A stretch of DNA of 64,000 bases from Balaenoptera acutorostrata (taxonomy: Eukaryota; Chordata; Mammalia; Artiodactyla; Balaenopteridae), in NCBI RefSeq assembly GCF_949987535.1, contig NC_080082.1, forward strand, positions 47,096,374 through 47,160,373. The letters run 5' to 3'. Position 1 is the stretch's first letter. Every line of letters starts with the position of its first letter. This document shows, piece by piece, positions 12,170 through 23,558 of this stretch. The position numbers and the translations under genes are program-made. A model generated the notes under the pieces. The model saw only the letters and a list, made by a program, of their open reading frames with translations. It was not told the DNA's origin and searched no databases.

Positions 12170-13454
12170 AGAATGCTCAGTCTAGATAAATTCAGAATGA
12201 TTTGAATACATTACTGTAGTTAAGTTTAGTACATAAAGTACCGGGGATGGCTCTGCGGCGCATTTCAATGAAGCCCAAAATAATGAGACTCTGGCGGGCC
12301 GTTGCCACTTCGTCAGAGCGATTCTGCCCTAATAAGTGGGAAGGAGGTGTCCACGGCCCCCTGCCTCTGAATTGTCCTCATGGGATTGGACCTGGCCTCT
12401 GAGGGACGACAAACTCCGAATGGGCATGAGATGAGAAGTTGAACACCTGGAGTGAAGGGCGAGCCATGGAGGTCGTTTCCAGGCCTGAACCAGCAGCCAA
12501 AGTCTGGCCCCTAAACCTTGAAGTGATCCAAGGTGGCCGGGGTGGAACCGTGGGATGCCAGTAGTGGGAGGGCAGCCACTGATACTTCTGCCAACTCTTC
12601 CTTTTCGCCCTCCTCGGACCCAACCTACACCCCACCCCAGCCTATGGTACCTGGAGGAAATGGAACAGTGGCATCAGCTAAGGGACTAAGAGACCACCGC
12701 TAATTCCTTCCAGGACCTATCAGAGGGAGGAGCTTAGGAGAGAAAGAGGTTTGGGAAGGAGAGGAGGAGGGGAGGGGAGGAGGGAGAAGAGACAAAAACA
12801 GACGGAGGGACAGTCTCCCAGCCGCAGCCTCCCAGCCCTTGAGTCAAGAGACATGAGGTGTGGCTTTTTCCAGAATTTCTGGGCTCACGTGGTTAAATCT
12901 ACAAGAGTTAAAGGAGAAAAGACTGACTCAACCTGTGGCCACTCAGTGAGCCACAAGTTCCAGAAGACGTCCCGGGAGCCAACATCCGGTACAGGAGGAC
13001 AGGGGAGTGTAGCCGCGTCTCAGAGGAAGAATGCTTACAAGACTGGTGACCATCTGTGAGGACTCTTCCCAGACCCTGTTTCTGACTCCACCAGCACAAT
13101 TCCATACTCAGAAAGCTGGGGCAGGAAGAGCCCGTGAAGGGACCAGTCCTGATCCCCTGCCAGGGGCAGAGCAAGCTTTCCTGTCCAATCTGACCCCAGC
13201 CGGGGGAGATCCAGGCTTCTGGTAGGTGAGCCCGGCAGATGCCATGAGCTTGCAAATAAGGGGTGAAAGTTACTAGCCTCTGTATAAAAGGAAACCCACA
13301 GACTGTGGGCCAACCACTCACTGAGGAAATATAAATAGTTAAATTGGTAGAATCAGCCTCCTTTTCTGTTCTCGGGATATAACTTGCTCCTGGACTTATG
13401 TGAATAGTTAACTGAAAAGCTGTTAGGGTGGACATCTGTTGTTTTTGCCTGCCC
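12170..13454. other. Unannotated non-coding stretch with a purine-rich G tract
   Basis: 12753-12785 is a purine tract with four or more G runs (GGG, GGGG, GGGG, GGG) separated by short A/G loops, a possible G-quadruplex. The longest open frame on the minus strand (207 codons, 12908-13531) has no domain I recognise and does not look coding. Confidence 0.4.
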
Positions 13455-13925
13455 AGCCTCTTTCCTCCTTTTACTGGAAATAGCATCCTGATTTTCCTTG
13501 AGGAATCACTCCTCCCCCACGCTCGGTCCATGTGGTCTTGGGAGGAGCTGAACCCACCCGCAGCTCCAGGGATAGACAGGTGACCCAGACCGAAACAACA
13601 AGGACATCATATCCCACTCGCCACTGTGACTGGCTCAGGGGTGGGTTTAGGACCTAATCAGGGCCGGACTGTCTCAATAACAGGTGTTTGTATGAAGAGA
13701 GACTCATTTCCCTAGAGTTCCTGAAAGGATAGATAAATGTCTAGAGCTGCTGGCAGCCATCTCACCACCACAAAGAGTGTCCAAACTGCCTGAAAATGGA
13801 GTCAAGGCAGAAGAAATCAAAGGTGAACCCTGCCAACAGTGTTCTTGCCCCTGGATCGAGCCACACCTGAAGCTGGGATTTTCAGTCCCATGAGCAAAGA
13901 TAATCTATGGTTTGACAAGCTCATG
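13455..13925. mobile_element. Ancient interspersed repeat remnant, family uncertain
   Basis: The order of phrases here (ccagcctctttcc ... aggtgacccagaccgaa ... gctgctggcagccatctcacc ... tggatcgagccacacctgaagctggg) matches a repeat I recall as common across mammalian genomes, but I cannot name the family with confidence (an L1 3' UTR or LTR remnant). It is diverged, and both boundaries are estimates. Confidence 0.4.
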
Positions 13926-16900
13926 GGACTTGGGCTCTTCTGGAAGGGTCTTGACTAAGGTCGTTGTTCCTTGATGGACTGATTTCACAGGAATGATGGG
14001 AGGCAGAAGGCTCTTTTCTCCCAGGGAACAAAATGCCTACCAGGTTCCCAGGGTCTCCAAAAAAAGCACCTGCTGGCCCAGTTGCGTTTTGGGAGACACT
14101 GTGACTGAAGGACTCCTTCCCTGGGAATCTATCAAACTATGAAGTATTCACAGTTTTAAAATTACTCATCAGGAGCTAGATTTTTTTCCCCCTCTGCTAC
14201 CTTAGTTACTGATTATTTCCAGATCCATTAGATACACAAACTCTTGTTTTTAAAATGCAATCAGCACACCCACGCACCCATCTACAGATAGCAAGGACTA
14301 GGTAGCCGTAGGCCCTGGAAGGTAATGCCATCACGCAGGATGAAATGGATAGCATTACAAATGTACACTCAGCAGGAAAATACTATTTAGCTGGTAATTC
14401 AAGCTGGGGATGAATAATCATTTCATTTTGAATAATGAACCAAGAAAGCTCTGCCATTTAGAAAACTTGGGGTCCATCCTTCTTTTGGAAAGCCTGGCGT
14501 GGCTGTGTCACTCTGATGCAGAAGGTCACCATCCCTTCCAGAGGCCCCAGGCCATGGTCCTCAGCCAGCAGGGCAGGCGGTTACAGACCACCCAGGCCGA
14601 CTTCTCGGGCTCTGGTTTCTCATCCAGCTCCAGGGCTTTGGGAGGCCATACAAGGTCTCTCATTTCACCAACCGCTGGCTCTGCAGGACAGATGGTGCAC
14701 AATTCTGTGGTCTCTGGACACGTTTAAAAGCCCCATTTGTTGGTTTCTTCTCCTCTGTGCATTGGATCCCATCACCGGGCTGCTCGTGGCCAGGAGCTAC
14801 AAGGTCCTTATAAGGAGGGATCCTTCCAACTTCTCTTGACATTGCTCCAAAAAATGCTTGGGTGATTACGGACAATGCTCTTAAGACTTGGGACTAGCTA
14901 CCTGAAACATATACCAGAGGAGCATCAGTACAGGAAAATATCTTAGAAAGGGGAATTCACATAACACCCCTTCATAGCAGATTTTGACCTGTTTTGAAGA
15001 AAGTTTCTCCCTCTGTAAGTATGAATATGATGTGATGCGTGTGGCCTACACTTTGATCTCTTTTTCGGACACAGAGATAGACACTCCTGCCCACCTGGCC
15101 GAGTCACCAGCCTCGTCAGGCACAGAGCCTGCATCCTCCCTCATGGTTGTCCAATCTCTTGAGCCAGTAGCCAGAAACCTCATCCCAGACCTCAGGACCT
15201 CAGCCTGCCAGGAAGGGGGTCTGAAAAATCCACACATTCTGGACTGTTGGTCTGGGCTGAAGCCATGCCCCTCCAAAGGCTGGATTCTCAGCCTACATAG
15301 GAAGCTTTAGAACTTTATTCTCATGAAACACTGACCTAAGCTTTGCATGGAGGCTGCTATTTACATTAAAATTGGTCACATAATGGAAAAAAAAAAAAAA
15401 AGTAGTTCATTAATATGCTAAGAAGTGCTAATTTGAACATTGCCGAAATGCAATTGCAAATTCCATTTTGCAACTTGCAAATGTGATGCAGTGCAAATTA
15501 AGGCTGATGGACCCATCTTCAGACATTCAAACTTCATCTGGATGCTTCCCGAGCATCCAGGTCTCAGCTGCATTCATTGGCTTCAAGACCCGAAGGGGTG
15601 ACTTCTCCTTCATTTGGGAAGAAAGATTATGCCTCCAGTAGTGGAAGGATCCCACCATTAGCCATTTCTACACTGACATCTGGTGAGCCCGAGTAAGGGC
15701 ATCATGAGGGGTGTTGCTGAAATGACCCACAACGAAAAAATAGAATAACTCCAAATTTTCACTAACACAAGTCTTCCGTAAGGTGGACCCACACCAGATC
15801 CACAACTTCCAGCCAAGACAACCCACCCCAGCCTCCAGCTCTCTCCCAACAGATGATCTGTAATGCTCTGTTAACCCAAGTTGGCTTGAGAAGTAGCCTG
15901 AGATGCCCTCTCTCAGCAGGGGAAACCTGTGAGGGTCAGAGCCAGAATGGCAAGTGTTGGCCACTGTTCTCCCAAGGGAGCATTGGGAGCAGCTTTGTCA
16001 ACAGGAGATAAATCCCTGAGGACTGTGTCACACTCAGCAGTTCCTTGCATCTTCCCGCCATCCTCCCGCTGTCTACACAGGCAGTGGAATCAGAACTTAC
16101 ATGAAGTGAGGTTCCAAAGTCAGCACATGCAAGGAAAGTCGTGTGGGCCTTGGACGACCCTTAGGCCAGCATAGCGTTAGAGACCAACATCCTTCTCCTG
16201 GTAAGTGCTGCGTCCTCAGCCTTTCCTCCATCTTTGGTTGGAATAATCCTTCTTCTGCTGAATACCAGATGAAGTGGTTGGCTGTCTTTGGGGCCACACT
16301 GTATTTTTTTCAGTGTGTGATCTCTGAACATATACTAACCCATTAAACACAGCAAGATATTCCAGCTCTGAGAGGCACCAGTCAGAGGCCCCCAATACCC
16401 ATTGCCAAGGCCTGCCACCTGCAGGGTCAGCACAGGCAGGAGCCCCATGTCTTCCCCCTGCTCCAGGTGATTTCCCTGGACGATGAGCACCCCTACCTGC
16501 TGCCACCTTCAAGGCAGGAGCATTTTACTCCTGACTGCGTCCTCAGCTAGGTGCTCCTTACTTGTTCCCTTGACTCCTCGCCCCTTCTCAAAAGGATGCC
16601 CAGGAAACAAAAGGATGAAGTAAAGAGATGAAGGGACCTGGGTAAGGCAAGAGCAGGAAAGTCAGTACTAGAACCAGAAATAAGGTTAATATAGTCACAT
16701 AGACACGCAGTGCCCAGAGGGACATAGAAAATGTAACTCTGAGCTTCCCTGGAGGCAGAGCAAAGAGGGAAACGAAAGGCATCAAGAACTCTGTCCAGAA
16801 AACTAAAAAGGCAGTGGATCCGCTTTTTCTGCAGCTGAGGCCTAAGAGACATTTCTCCGGTGGGTCCCCTCCAAGGGAATGGACAATGGAGTGTACCCCG

Positions 16901-17264
16901 GTCCTTATCACAGAACGACAGCAGATTTCAAACCAGGCATCTGACAGGTCAGCTCCTGAGATATCACTCGGTAGATGCTCGAAACAATTTGAAAAGGCAG
17001 TTTTCCCAGTCCGTTCCCTCACCCTGAGACACAGCCTGACCTGTGCTTATCTCCCAAGTGTTTGTTTGCTGGGGCTGCTTCTACTCCAAAAAGGAAGCAA
17101 AAGGAAGAGGACGCACGTCCGTCCCACACACACCTTGCATTGGCTTCCAGGTCCCACATGTTTGTCCAGCATGTTGGTGCCTCGATACCTGCTTGCCCCT
17201 CACATCAGCCACCTGGGGAGGTTTGGGGAGAGCTCTGGAATTCCCCCTTTCTTACCACTCTTAC
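13926..17264. other. Unannotated non-coding stretch
   Basis: No gene recognised. It contains an A tract at 15388-15402 and, at 15449-15496, a cluster of five TGCAA motifs (see findings). The rest has only chance open frames. Confidence 0.4.
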
Positions 17265-17400
17265 CACTCCAAGTAGAATGTAAACTCCATGTGGGCAAGA
17301 ACCTTATCCTGCTCAAGCTGAATCCCAAGCACAGAGAATTTTGCCTGCCGTAGATAGGTATTTTAAAACTATTTGTGGAATAAATGAACTGGTCTAACAA
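17265..17400 (+). mobile_element. L2 LINE 3'-end remnant
   Basis: The order 'tgtaaactccatgtgggcaagaacctta', 'cccaagcacagag' and 'tttgtggaataaatgaa' follows the L2 3' end (ctccatgagggcagggacc ... ccagcgcctagcac ... aataaatgtttgttgaatgaa). It abuts a MIR copy in the opposite orientation. Confidence 0.6.
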
Positions 17401-17404
17401 ACCT

Positions 17405-17640
17405 TTCCATAGCACGTTCTCTGTGCCAAGCACCTCTAAGCCCTGTTTGAAAATAACTCGTTCTCCCTCAGAGCAGCTCTCGTATGTAAAGTTTTGTCAC
17501 TATCCCATTTCACAGATGAGGAAACTGAGGCACAGAGAGGCTAAGTCATTTGCCTAGGGTCACAGAGCTAGTGAGGGGTAGGACCAAGAGATTTGGCTCC
17601 CGAGTCAGAGCTCTTGAGCCCACAGCCGATGTGTGACGGT
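17405..17640 (-). mobile_element. MIR SINE
   Basis: The MIR core is clear in reverse complement: 'ttcacagatgaggaaactg', 'aggcacagagaggctaag', 'ggtcacagagctagtgagg'. MIR is an ancient tRNA-derived SINE shared across mammals. Its ends are approximate. Confidence 0.85.
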
Positions 17641-18775
17641 GGCAGGATGCCTAGCCCACGGCCGGCCGTTTTCATCCCCTTCCCCGAGCTCAGAAACCTT
17701 CTTACACTTATGCCTCTCTTCCAGAGTTGCCGAGCACACTGTCTGATTCCAGAGATAAGCAGCCTAATCCATTTAAATTCTTCTTTCTTTAACGTTGTTG
17801 ATTTTAGCTGAAATGCAAAGTGTGGCGCAGAGGAGCCCAGACGGCATCCACTGGAGAGTCTGGGATTAGTTCATTAATAGGTTCGACTGCTGCCCATGAG
17901 GCAGCATAACATTAGGAGCTAACTGCTTCCGACCACGCACCACTTAGAACCGCGCGTTTGCAAATCAGCTCGAGATGCATATCACCGTGAGAGATGGCAG
18001 TGCCAAAGAAAGGCATTTTTCATTTATTCTCCTAGTGATAGCTATTATGGAATACGATTGGTGTAGACAATGCAAAAAAGTAGTTTTTCCTCATTTGTTT
18101 TCTAAACCAGCCAACATACCCCACTCACACCAGCTCGGCTCTGTGGGCAGCTGCTGGCTGTGGGCATCTCAAACAGGGATCCACCGGGAAGCAGCCTGGC
18201 CCTGGGCAAACCAGACCCCCCTGGTCTGGCCTGGCCTGGCCTCCCTTCATGCCCAGGTCCAATGCTGAAATCACTGACAGTCCCTGCAGAATTCAGGAGA
18301 GGGGAGTACAGGTTCTGGGGAAGGAGCGCCCTCTCTACAAGGGAAGGCCCCAGCTGAAGTCTGCAAAGTGGCCCCCTTGCCCCTGCAACGCATGCTCTGG
18401 TGTGACCATGTGACCTTTGTCACTGAACCAACCCCACCACACCCCTGCCACTCTACACGTCTTCTCTGTCCTCAACAAGACTCCTTCTCTCTTCGTTGTT
18501 ACTCCGAGTGTCCACGTGTTTTCCTTGCCTCCTAGTTTCCGCTGCTTCTAAGTTCCTGCTTCCTCTTGACTCCACTCGCCATGCCCTCCCAGGGCCCCAT
18601 TCACCTTGCGGCTTCCTTGCTGCTTGCAGCTTCAAGGGTGGTCTCCCACACTGAGAACAAGCACTGCCTGGAAAAATAGCCACAGACGTCAGGGAACTAC
18701 CCCTCTCCGGGCTTTACTTCCCCATCTCCTTCCTCTGCCATTTGTTTAAAGAAGTATCCATGAGGCGTCGTCTCC
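17641..18775. other. Unannotated non-coding stretch
   Basis: GC-moderate DNA with a short direct repeat of 'tggcc' units near 18225-18241. No exon or RNA was recognised. Confidence 0.4.
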
Positions 18776-19092
18776 TTTTTTTTTTTTTAATTTATTTTAT
18801 TTATTTATTTTTGGCTGTGTTGGGTCTTTGTAGCTGTGTGTGGGCTTTCTCTAGTTGCCGCGAGTGGGGGCTTCTCTTGCTGCGGAGCACGGGCTCTAGG
18901 CGCGTGGGCTTCAGTAGTTGTGGCTCTCAGGCTCAGTAGTTGTGGCTCACTGGCTCTAGAGCGCAGGCTCAGTAGCTGTGGCACACGGGCTTAGTTGCTC
19001 CGCGGCATGTGGGATCTTCCCAGACCAGGGCTCAAACCTGTGTCCCCTGCATTGGCAGGCAGATTCTTAACCACTGCGCCACCAGGAAGGCC
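18776..19092 (-). mobile_element. CHR-type tRNA-derived SINE (long form)
   Basis: Read on the minus strand, the element begins near 19092 with a slightly altered GGCCTTCCTGGTGGCGC start and keeps the A box and a B-box region (ggtttgagccctgg). It ends at 18776 in the AT-rich tail, seen here as T12 followed by aatttattttatttattt. It keeps the central 'agtagttgtggctc' modules missing from the short subfamily. I saw no clear target-site duplication, so the insertion may be older or trimmed. Confidence 0.9.
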
Positions 19093-19652
19093 GGGAAAAC
19101 CAGTTGGATTTCCCCTAGCAAATTTTAGTTCATCAGGCTTGTGGGAAATCGGAGCCAAAATTTAAAAATTAAACTATTTAGGAGAGGCCCCGCCTGAATG
19201 ACTCTGTCATCTGAGAAGAATGAGCTGGTCCGTTCCACCTACTGATGCAACTACCTGCCTAGGAGGGAGGGTAGAAAACACTCCTGCAAGGAAATAGCTT
19301 GGCCCCAAGAAAGGCCAGCTCATGTTGATGCGGGAAGCCCAGTTTTCAGACTATTATCTTTCTCACTGTTAAGTAACACATTAGGCTTCTGGGTTTATAC
19401 ATCAGTCTCAGGACCCTGACTAATGTGAGTCTATAACTAAGATAGAGCCACTCTCAGAATCTGAATAAACTCCAGTTTCTGGATTTGTAAGGTTGAGACT
19501 CAACCTCAAGCTGTGATAAGATTGCCAGCTAACAAACGCCACCCCGCAGAGGCTGCCTCTGGTAAATGCCCTTCCTCCCCCACCAGGCCCTAGTAAAACT
19601 CACCCTTGAGGGGAGAAAGCAGGCAAGGCTACTCATCACCCACAACCTAGAG
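19093..19652. other. Unannotated non-coding stretch
   Basis: Nothing recognisable between the SINE and the MER5 element. Confidence 0.35.
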
Positions 19653-19781
19653 CACTGATTGTTAACCCTGGCTGCACAGTGGAATCAGCTAGATCTTACC
19701 CCAGAGATTCTAACCTAATTGGCTCGGCCTGCCCCTTGGGCATTGGAACTTTCTAAATCTCCCCAGCATTGAAAACCATTG
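19653..19781. mobile_element. MER5-type hAT-Charlie DNA transposon remnant
   Basis: It starts CACTGATTGTTAACCCTGG and continues 'ctgcacagtggaatcagct', as in MER5A/B (cactggttctcaaccttggctgcacattagaatcacc). It ends with the matching inverted terminus 'ttgaaaaccattg'. The internal 'cccagagattctaacctaatt' also fits. These are non-autonomous hAT elements from before the eutherian radiation. The 8-bp flanks match only weakly. Confidence 0.75.
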
Positions 19782-21756
19782 ACTAAAGCTTGGAAGCCCT
19801 CAGGTCACACAGATCTGTAGAGATATTCAATCTGATAAGGACCAGAGGGTGGAGAGGAGGAACAACCCACTGCAAGTCTGAGCAGAATCCTCTAGAGCAG
19901 GAGAAATAACTTCCAACGCTTCCTCACCGCGTCCTGCCATCACGGCCCCTCCCACAAGTCAGGTGTCTGTGTTGGCTGCCAAGAGGAACTGCTAGCCCCG
20001 GCTAAAGTTTGGAACGGCCTTTGGATGCCAGTTAAGCCTATAATTAGAATTCACTGCCACTCCAATAACACGGGGCCGACCGGCAGCCCAGGACTCCAGA
20101 GGCAATGGCTTTAGGCCAGTGATTGAAAACCTCAGTGGACAGATTCGTCACACCTAACATGCATCTCCTGGTGGGCTGTTCTCTCCGAGGTCCACTGAGG
20201 AGGAATTGAATTACGGCCTCAAATGCCAGATGAGAAGTCGTGGGGTTGGGGTGGGGGAGTGGCAATTATGCACAGACCTGGATGGGCAACTGGGGAGGAG
20301 GTGACAGGGGAAGAGAATCCATCTCCCCTTCATCCTTCAAGTCTCCTTCCAAAAACCCATCCCAGCGCCCACCCTGGTATAGAAGCAGCTGCCATGCTGG
20401 AAGCAATGCAAGGGGGGTGAGCTTCGCTGATAACCTCTCCCTCAGTGGCAGGATCGAGACAGCACCATCAGCCTTCACGTTCACAAGTAATAAATACGCT
20501 CAAATTAGAAATGCATTTGTCCCACTCATTTTACCCCTGCATATATCATAGCATGTAAATACACATTCCACTTGTCTTTCACTAATTATTTACTTTTATT
20601 CTCCTGTTGGTCAACAGGGGAAATAACCATCTTCCTATGTATCTCAGTATCATTAATATTCTTTAAAACTTATCGGTTCTCCTTTAAGATTAAATGAGGG
20701 CTATTGCCTTTGGCAGTGGAAACAATTGGAAAATTGTGAGTTATACGCCTGGTTTGCTCCTATTTGCCAAGCTAAATATTTAAGAAAGCCCTCCTGTCAT
20801 GACCGCTGGAAATTTCTTAGCAAGCTTAGCAATTCAGTGAGAAGAAGTGTGGAGCTGATACCACACTTGGAATCAGGAGACTCTGCTTTGAGTGCCAGCT
20901 CGTGCATGAACCTGTTCTGTGACTCTGGCTATCAGCATCTCGCCAGGGTTTTCGTGCCCTCAATGAACTGGCAACACCCCCCCAGCTGGCCTGCCCACCT
21001 CGTGCTGGTATTAGGAGCATCGGCAGGTGCCCTGCGAGGTGAGAGGGGCTGCAGGAGGCAGGGAATGAGGGGCAGGAAACCCATCATCCCAGATGAGGCC
21101 ACAGAGAAGAGTGTGGGCTCAGTCAAGGGAGGAAACGAGAAACAGCGGGTCCCCCAGAGGGGCCAGGGAGGAAGCAGTGTTCCCAGAGCCCCGTGTGTAC
21201 TAGAACTGCAGAGGAAGGACCCCTAACAAGAGCTGAAGTGGGAGGTGCCCCAAAGCCGGGTGGATTGAGACAGCATGCCCCCCTAGTTCTCCCCCTGCCT
21301 CTGATTTCCTTTTGGGGCTCACAGTGGCCAAGTCCAGCTGGAACCAGCCACCAAGGACAACCCACATGGCCAGCCTCCAGGGGCAGCAGAGGGAAAGGCA
21401 GAGAAGGCTGGAAATGGATGGGGTGGGAGTGATAACCAACACAGAGGCTTATCACAGTCAAAATCTACATTCAGCCCCAAGTATAAAAAACATGGTACTT
21501 CTGTGCAAGGAGTTTTTAAAATCCCTCAGAATTCAGCTCTCCTCAACTAACAAAGACCCTTATGCTGAGTCAAAAGGGACATGCAATTTTTATTGGCGTG
21601 CTGATGAATAAACTCTGCCTTAAGAAATTTCTATATTCAAGAAAGCAAAGTTTAACATAGAATAAAGAAAGGTTATTCGCCTTCAGAGTTCTCCAAGTGC
21701 TTTGCACAAGGCTCTGTCCCAGAGTTCATTAAGCAGTGTGCCCCGCCACCCCGCTT

Positions 21757-21758
<2 letters not shown>
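19782..21758. other. Unannotated non-coding stretch with a weak MIR fragment
   Basis: A MIR-like plus-strand phrase (ttggaatcaggagactctgc ... tgactctggctatcagcatctc) lies at about 20865-20960. The rest holds no recognised element or exon. Confidence 0.35.

Positions 21759-21799
<41 letters not shown>
21759..21799. repeat. (CA)n microsatellite
   Basis: An uninterrupted CA tract of about 20 units. Likely polymorphic. Confidence 0.95.
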
Positions 21800-21801
<2 letters not shown>

Positions 21802-21899
21802 TCAGAGGCTGGCAGGGGCTGGAGGAGGGGGAGCCTGCAGAACGGAAGGTGAGGGAGAGCACTTGCCCACGGTCAGTCACCGGCCGCAGCCAACACCCT

Positions 21900-22037
21900 G
21901 TACCTGTTTAGTCTCGGACACTGCAGTGTCAATGCAGAAATGTGACATCTGGTGCAGTTTTGCAGTGTGCGTACCTGTTTGGTCTCTGACATTTCACTGT
22001 CAAAGGAGAAATGTGACATCTGGAGCAGGTTTTACAG
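21900..22037. repeat. 71-bp tandem duplication, two diverged units
   Basis: Unit 1 (21900-21970) and unit 2 (21971-22037) both start GTACCTGTTT and share 'gtctc', 'actgtcaa'/'gtgtcaatg', an identical 'agaaatgtgacatctgg' and a final 'tt(t/a)(g/c)cag'-like end. The period is 71 bases. Divergence shows the duplication is not recent. Confidence 0.85.
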
Positions 22038-22164
22038 CACCACAAGCAACCAGGCTGCACCCAAATTCTTGTTTCATCCTGGAAGTCCTAGTAAATGCCC
22101 CGGTTGTATCCTGGAACTTCATTTTAGGAGAACATCCTGATGTAGTAACTGGATGGATCTCGGG

Positions 22165-22310
22165 GGGTCAATCCAGTCTAAGCCTCTGTTTGGTAAATAA
22201 GGAAACTGAGAGCCAAAGAGCGAATGTGACTTGCTCAAGATAACAGAGCAAGTCGGGGATGAAAGAATTCAGGCTTCGTGGCTCCTAGTCCTGTGCTCCT
22301 TATCCCCCCG
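22165..22310 (-). mobile_element. MIR SINE
   Basis: Reverse-complement MIR core: 'taaataaggaaactgagagc', 'aatgtgacttgctcaagat', 'aacagagcaagtcggggatg', 'aattcaggcttcgtggctcc'. Moderately diverged. Confidence 0.75.
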
Positions 22311-22374
22311 CATCACCCGCTGAGCAAAGTCCACGTGAAAATACATGAGGATGAGGTCTTTGTCAAGATATAAA

Positions 22375-22895
22375 GAGGCCAAGAGCACAGGGTCTAAAAT
22401 TAAACTGCTTGAGTTCAAACCCCCTGCTCCACTTAGCTGTGTGAGTTTGAGGAAGGTATTTCATCTTTCTAAGCCTCACTTGCTTCCTCTGTAAAATGGG
22501 TATGAAAAACATTTACCCACTTTACCGACTCATTAAAAAGATGAGGGGCTTCCCTGGTGGTGCAGTGGTTGAGAATCTGCCTGCCAATGCAGGGGACACG
22601 GGTTCGAGCCCTGGTCTGGGAGGATCCCACATGCCACGGAGCAACTGGGCCCGTGAGCCACAACTGCTGAGCCTGCGCGTCTGGAGCCTGTGCTCCGCAA
22701 CAAGAGAGGCCGCGATAGCGAGAGGCCCGTACACCGCGATGAAGAGTGGCCCCCGCTTGCCACAACTAGACAAAGCCGTCGCACAGAAACGAAGACCCAA
22801 CACAGCCAAAAATAAATAAATAAAATTAAAAAAAAAAAAAAAGATGAGACGGAGCATGTAAAGTGCTAGGTACATAGTAAGCAATAAGAAAACGT
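22375..22895 (+). mobile_element. MIR SINE split by a CHR SINE
   Basis: The left part (22375-22545) reads 'gagcacagggtctaaaatta', 'gagttcaaaccccctgctcc', 'acttagctgtgtgagtttga' and 'cttcctctgtaaaatgggta', a plus-strand MIR. The right part (22849-22895) continues it: 'catgtaaagtgctaggtaca' then 'tagtaagcaataag'. The intervening 22546-22848 is a younger CHR SINE with its duplicated target, so the MIR was cut in two by that insertion. Confidence 0.85.
22546..22837 (+). mobile_element. CHR-type tRNA-derived SINE (short subfamily)
   Basis: A complete copy with A box TGGTGCAGTGG at 22558-22568, B box GGTTCGAGCCC at 22601-22611, and an A-rich tail. An exact 11-bp target-site duplication, AAAAAGATGAG, is at 22535-22545 and 22838-22848. 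It shares the internal deletion of about 64 bp with the 10147 copy. It is inserted into a MIR. Predicted proteins across it are meaningless. Confidence 0.95.
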
Positions 22896-22900
22896 CCATT

Positions 22901-23221
22901 TTTGCCAGTTCATCAGAATATCAACATTAACGATAAGAGTGTTTTCTCAGCCAGACTGAACATCCATCACTGGCTGGGACGTGGGACCCAACATGATTAG
23001 AGAACTCAGTGAATCAGCTGAGAGCAAAGCTCCCTCCATCCTCTCATGAAGAGTGAAAGTGGATTCCAGCACTGCCCTGGGGACGTGGAACCCACGCCTA
23101 CAGGGACAGGATGGAAAGAGAAGCATGGCGGGCTGCTCCAGCCACTGACCTTGCTGTGAAACTGGTCTATCCACGTGTCACCAGCATCCAGGAGGCTGAA
23201 AAGGGGCCCCGATGACTTTAA
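22901..23221. other. Unannotated non-coding stretch
   Basis: Nothing recognised between the MIR and the L1 insertion. Confidence 0.35.
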
Positions 23222-23551
23222 TTTTTTTGTCATTTTATTTTATTTTTTATATTGGAGTATAGTTGATTAACAATGTTGTGTTAGTTTCAGGTGTACAGCA
23301 AAGTGATTTAGTTATGCATATACATGTATCTATTCTTTTTCAAATTCTTTTCCCATTTAGGTTGTTACAGAATATTGAGCAGAGTTCCCTGTGCTATACA
23401 GTAGGTCCTTACTGATTATCTATTTTAAATATAACAGACTCACAGACTTAGAGAACAAACTTATAGTTACCGGAGGGGGGGGGGGTGGCGGGGGAAGGGT
23501 GGTAGGGAGGGATAGATTGGGAGTTTGGGATTGACATGTACACACACATTA
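23222..23551 (-). mobile_element. 5'-inverted L1 3'-end insertion
   Basis: 23222 to about 23432 is the reverse complement of an L1 3' terminus ('tattggagtatagttgatta', 'gtgttagtttcaggtgtaca', 'agttccctgtgctatacag'). About 23434-23551 is L1 3' UTR in the opposite, plus orientation ('acagactcacagac', a G-rich tract, 'gggagtttgggattgacatg'). The L1 at 60919-61557 carries both parts in one orientation, so here the upstream part is inverted, as twin priming produces. ACTTTAA at 23215-23221 and 23552-23558 is a candidate target-site duplication. No ORF2 sequence remains. Confidence 0.85.
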
Positions 23552-23558
23552 ACTTTAA

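Noticed and set aside
12908..13531. 207-codon minus-strand open frame
   Set aside because: It runs into repeat-like sequence at 13455 and shows no protein-like features.
22496..22819. Protein-like frame shared with 10166-10420 (VENLPANAGDTGSSPGLG)
   Set aside because: The similarity arises because both frames translate CHR SINE copies. Such predictions are common artefacts.
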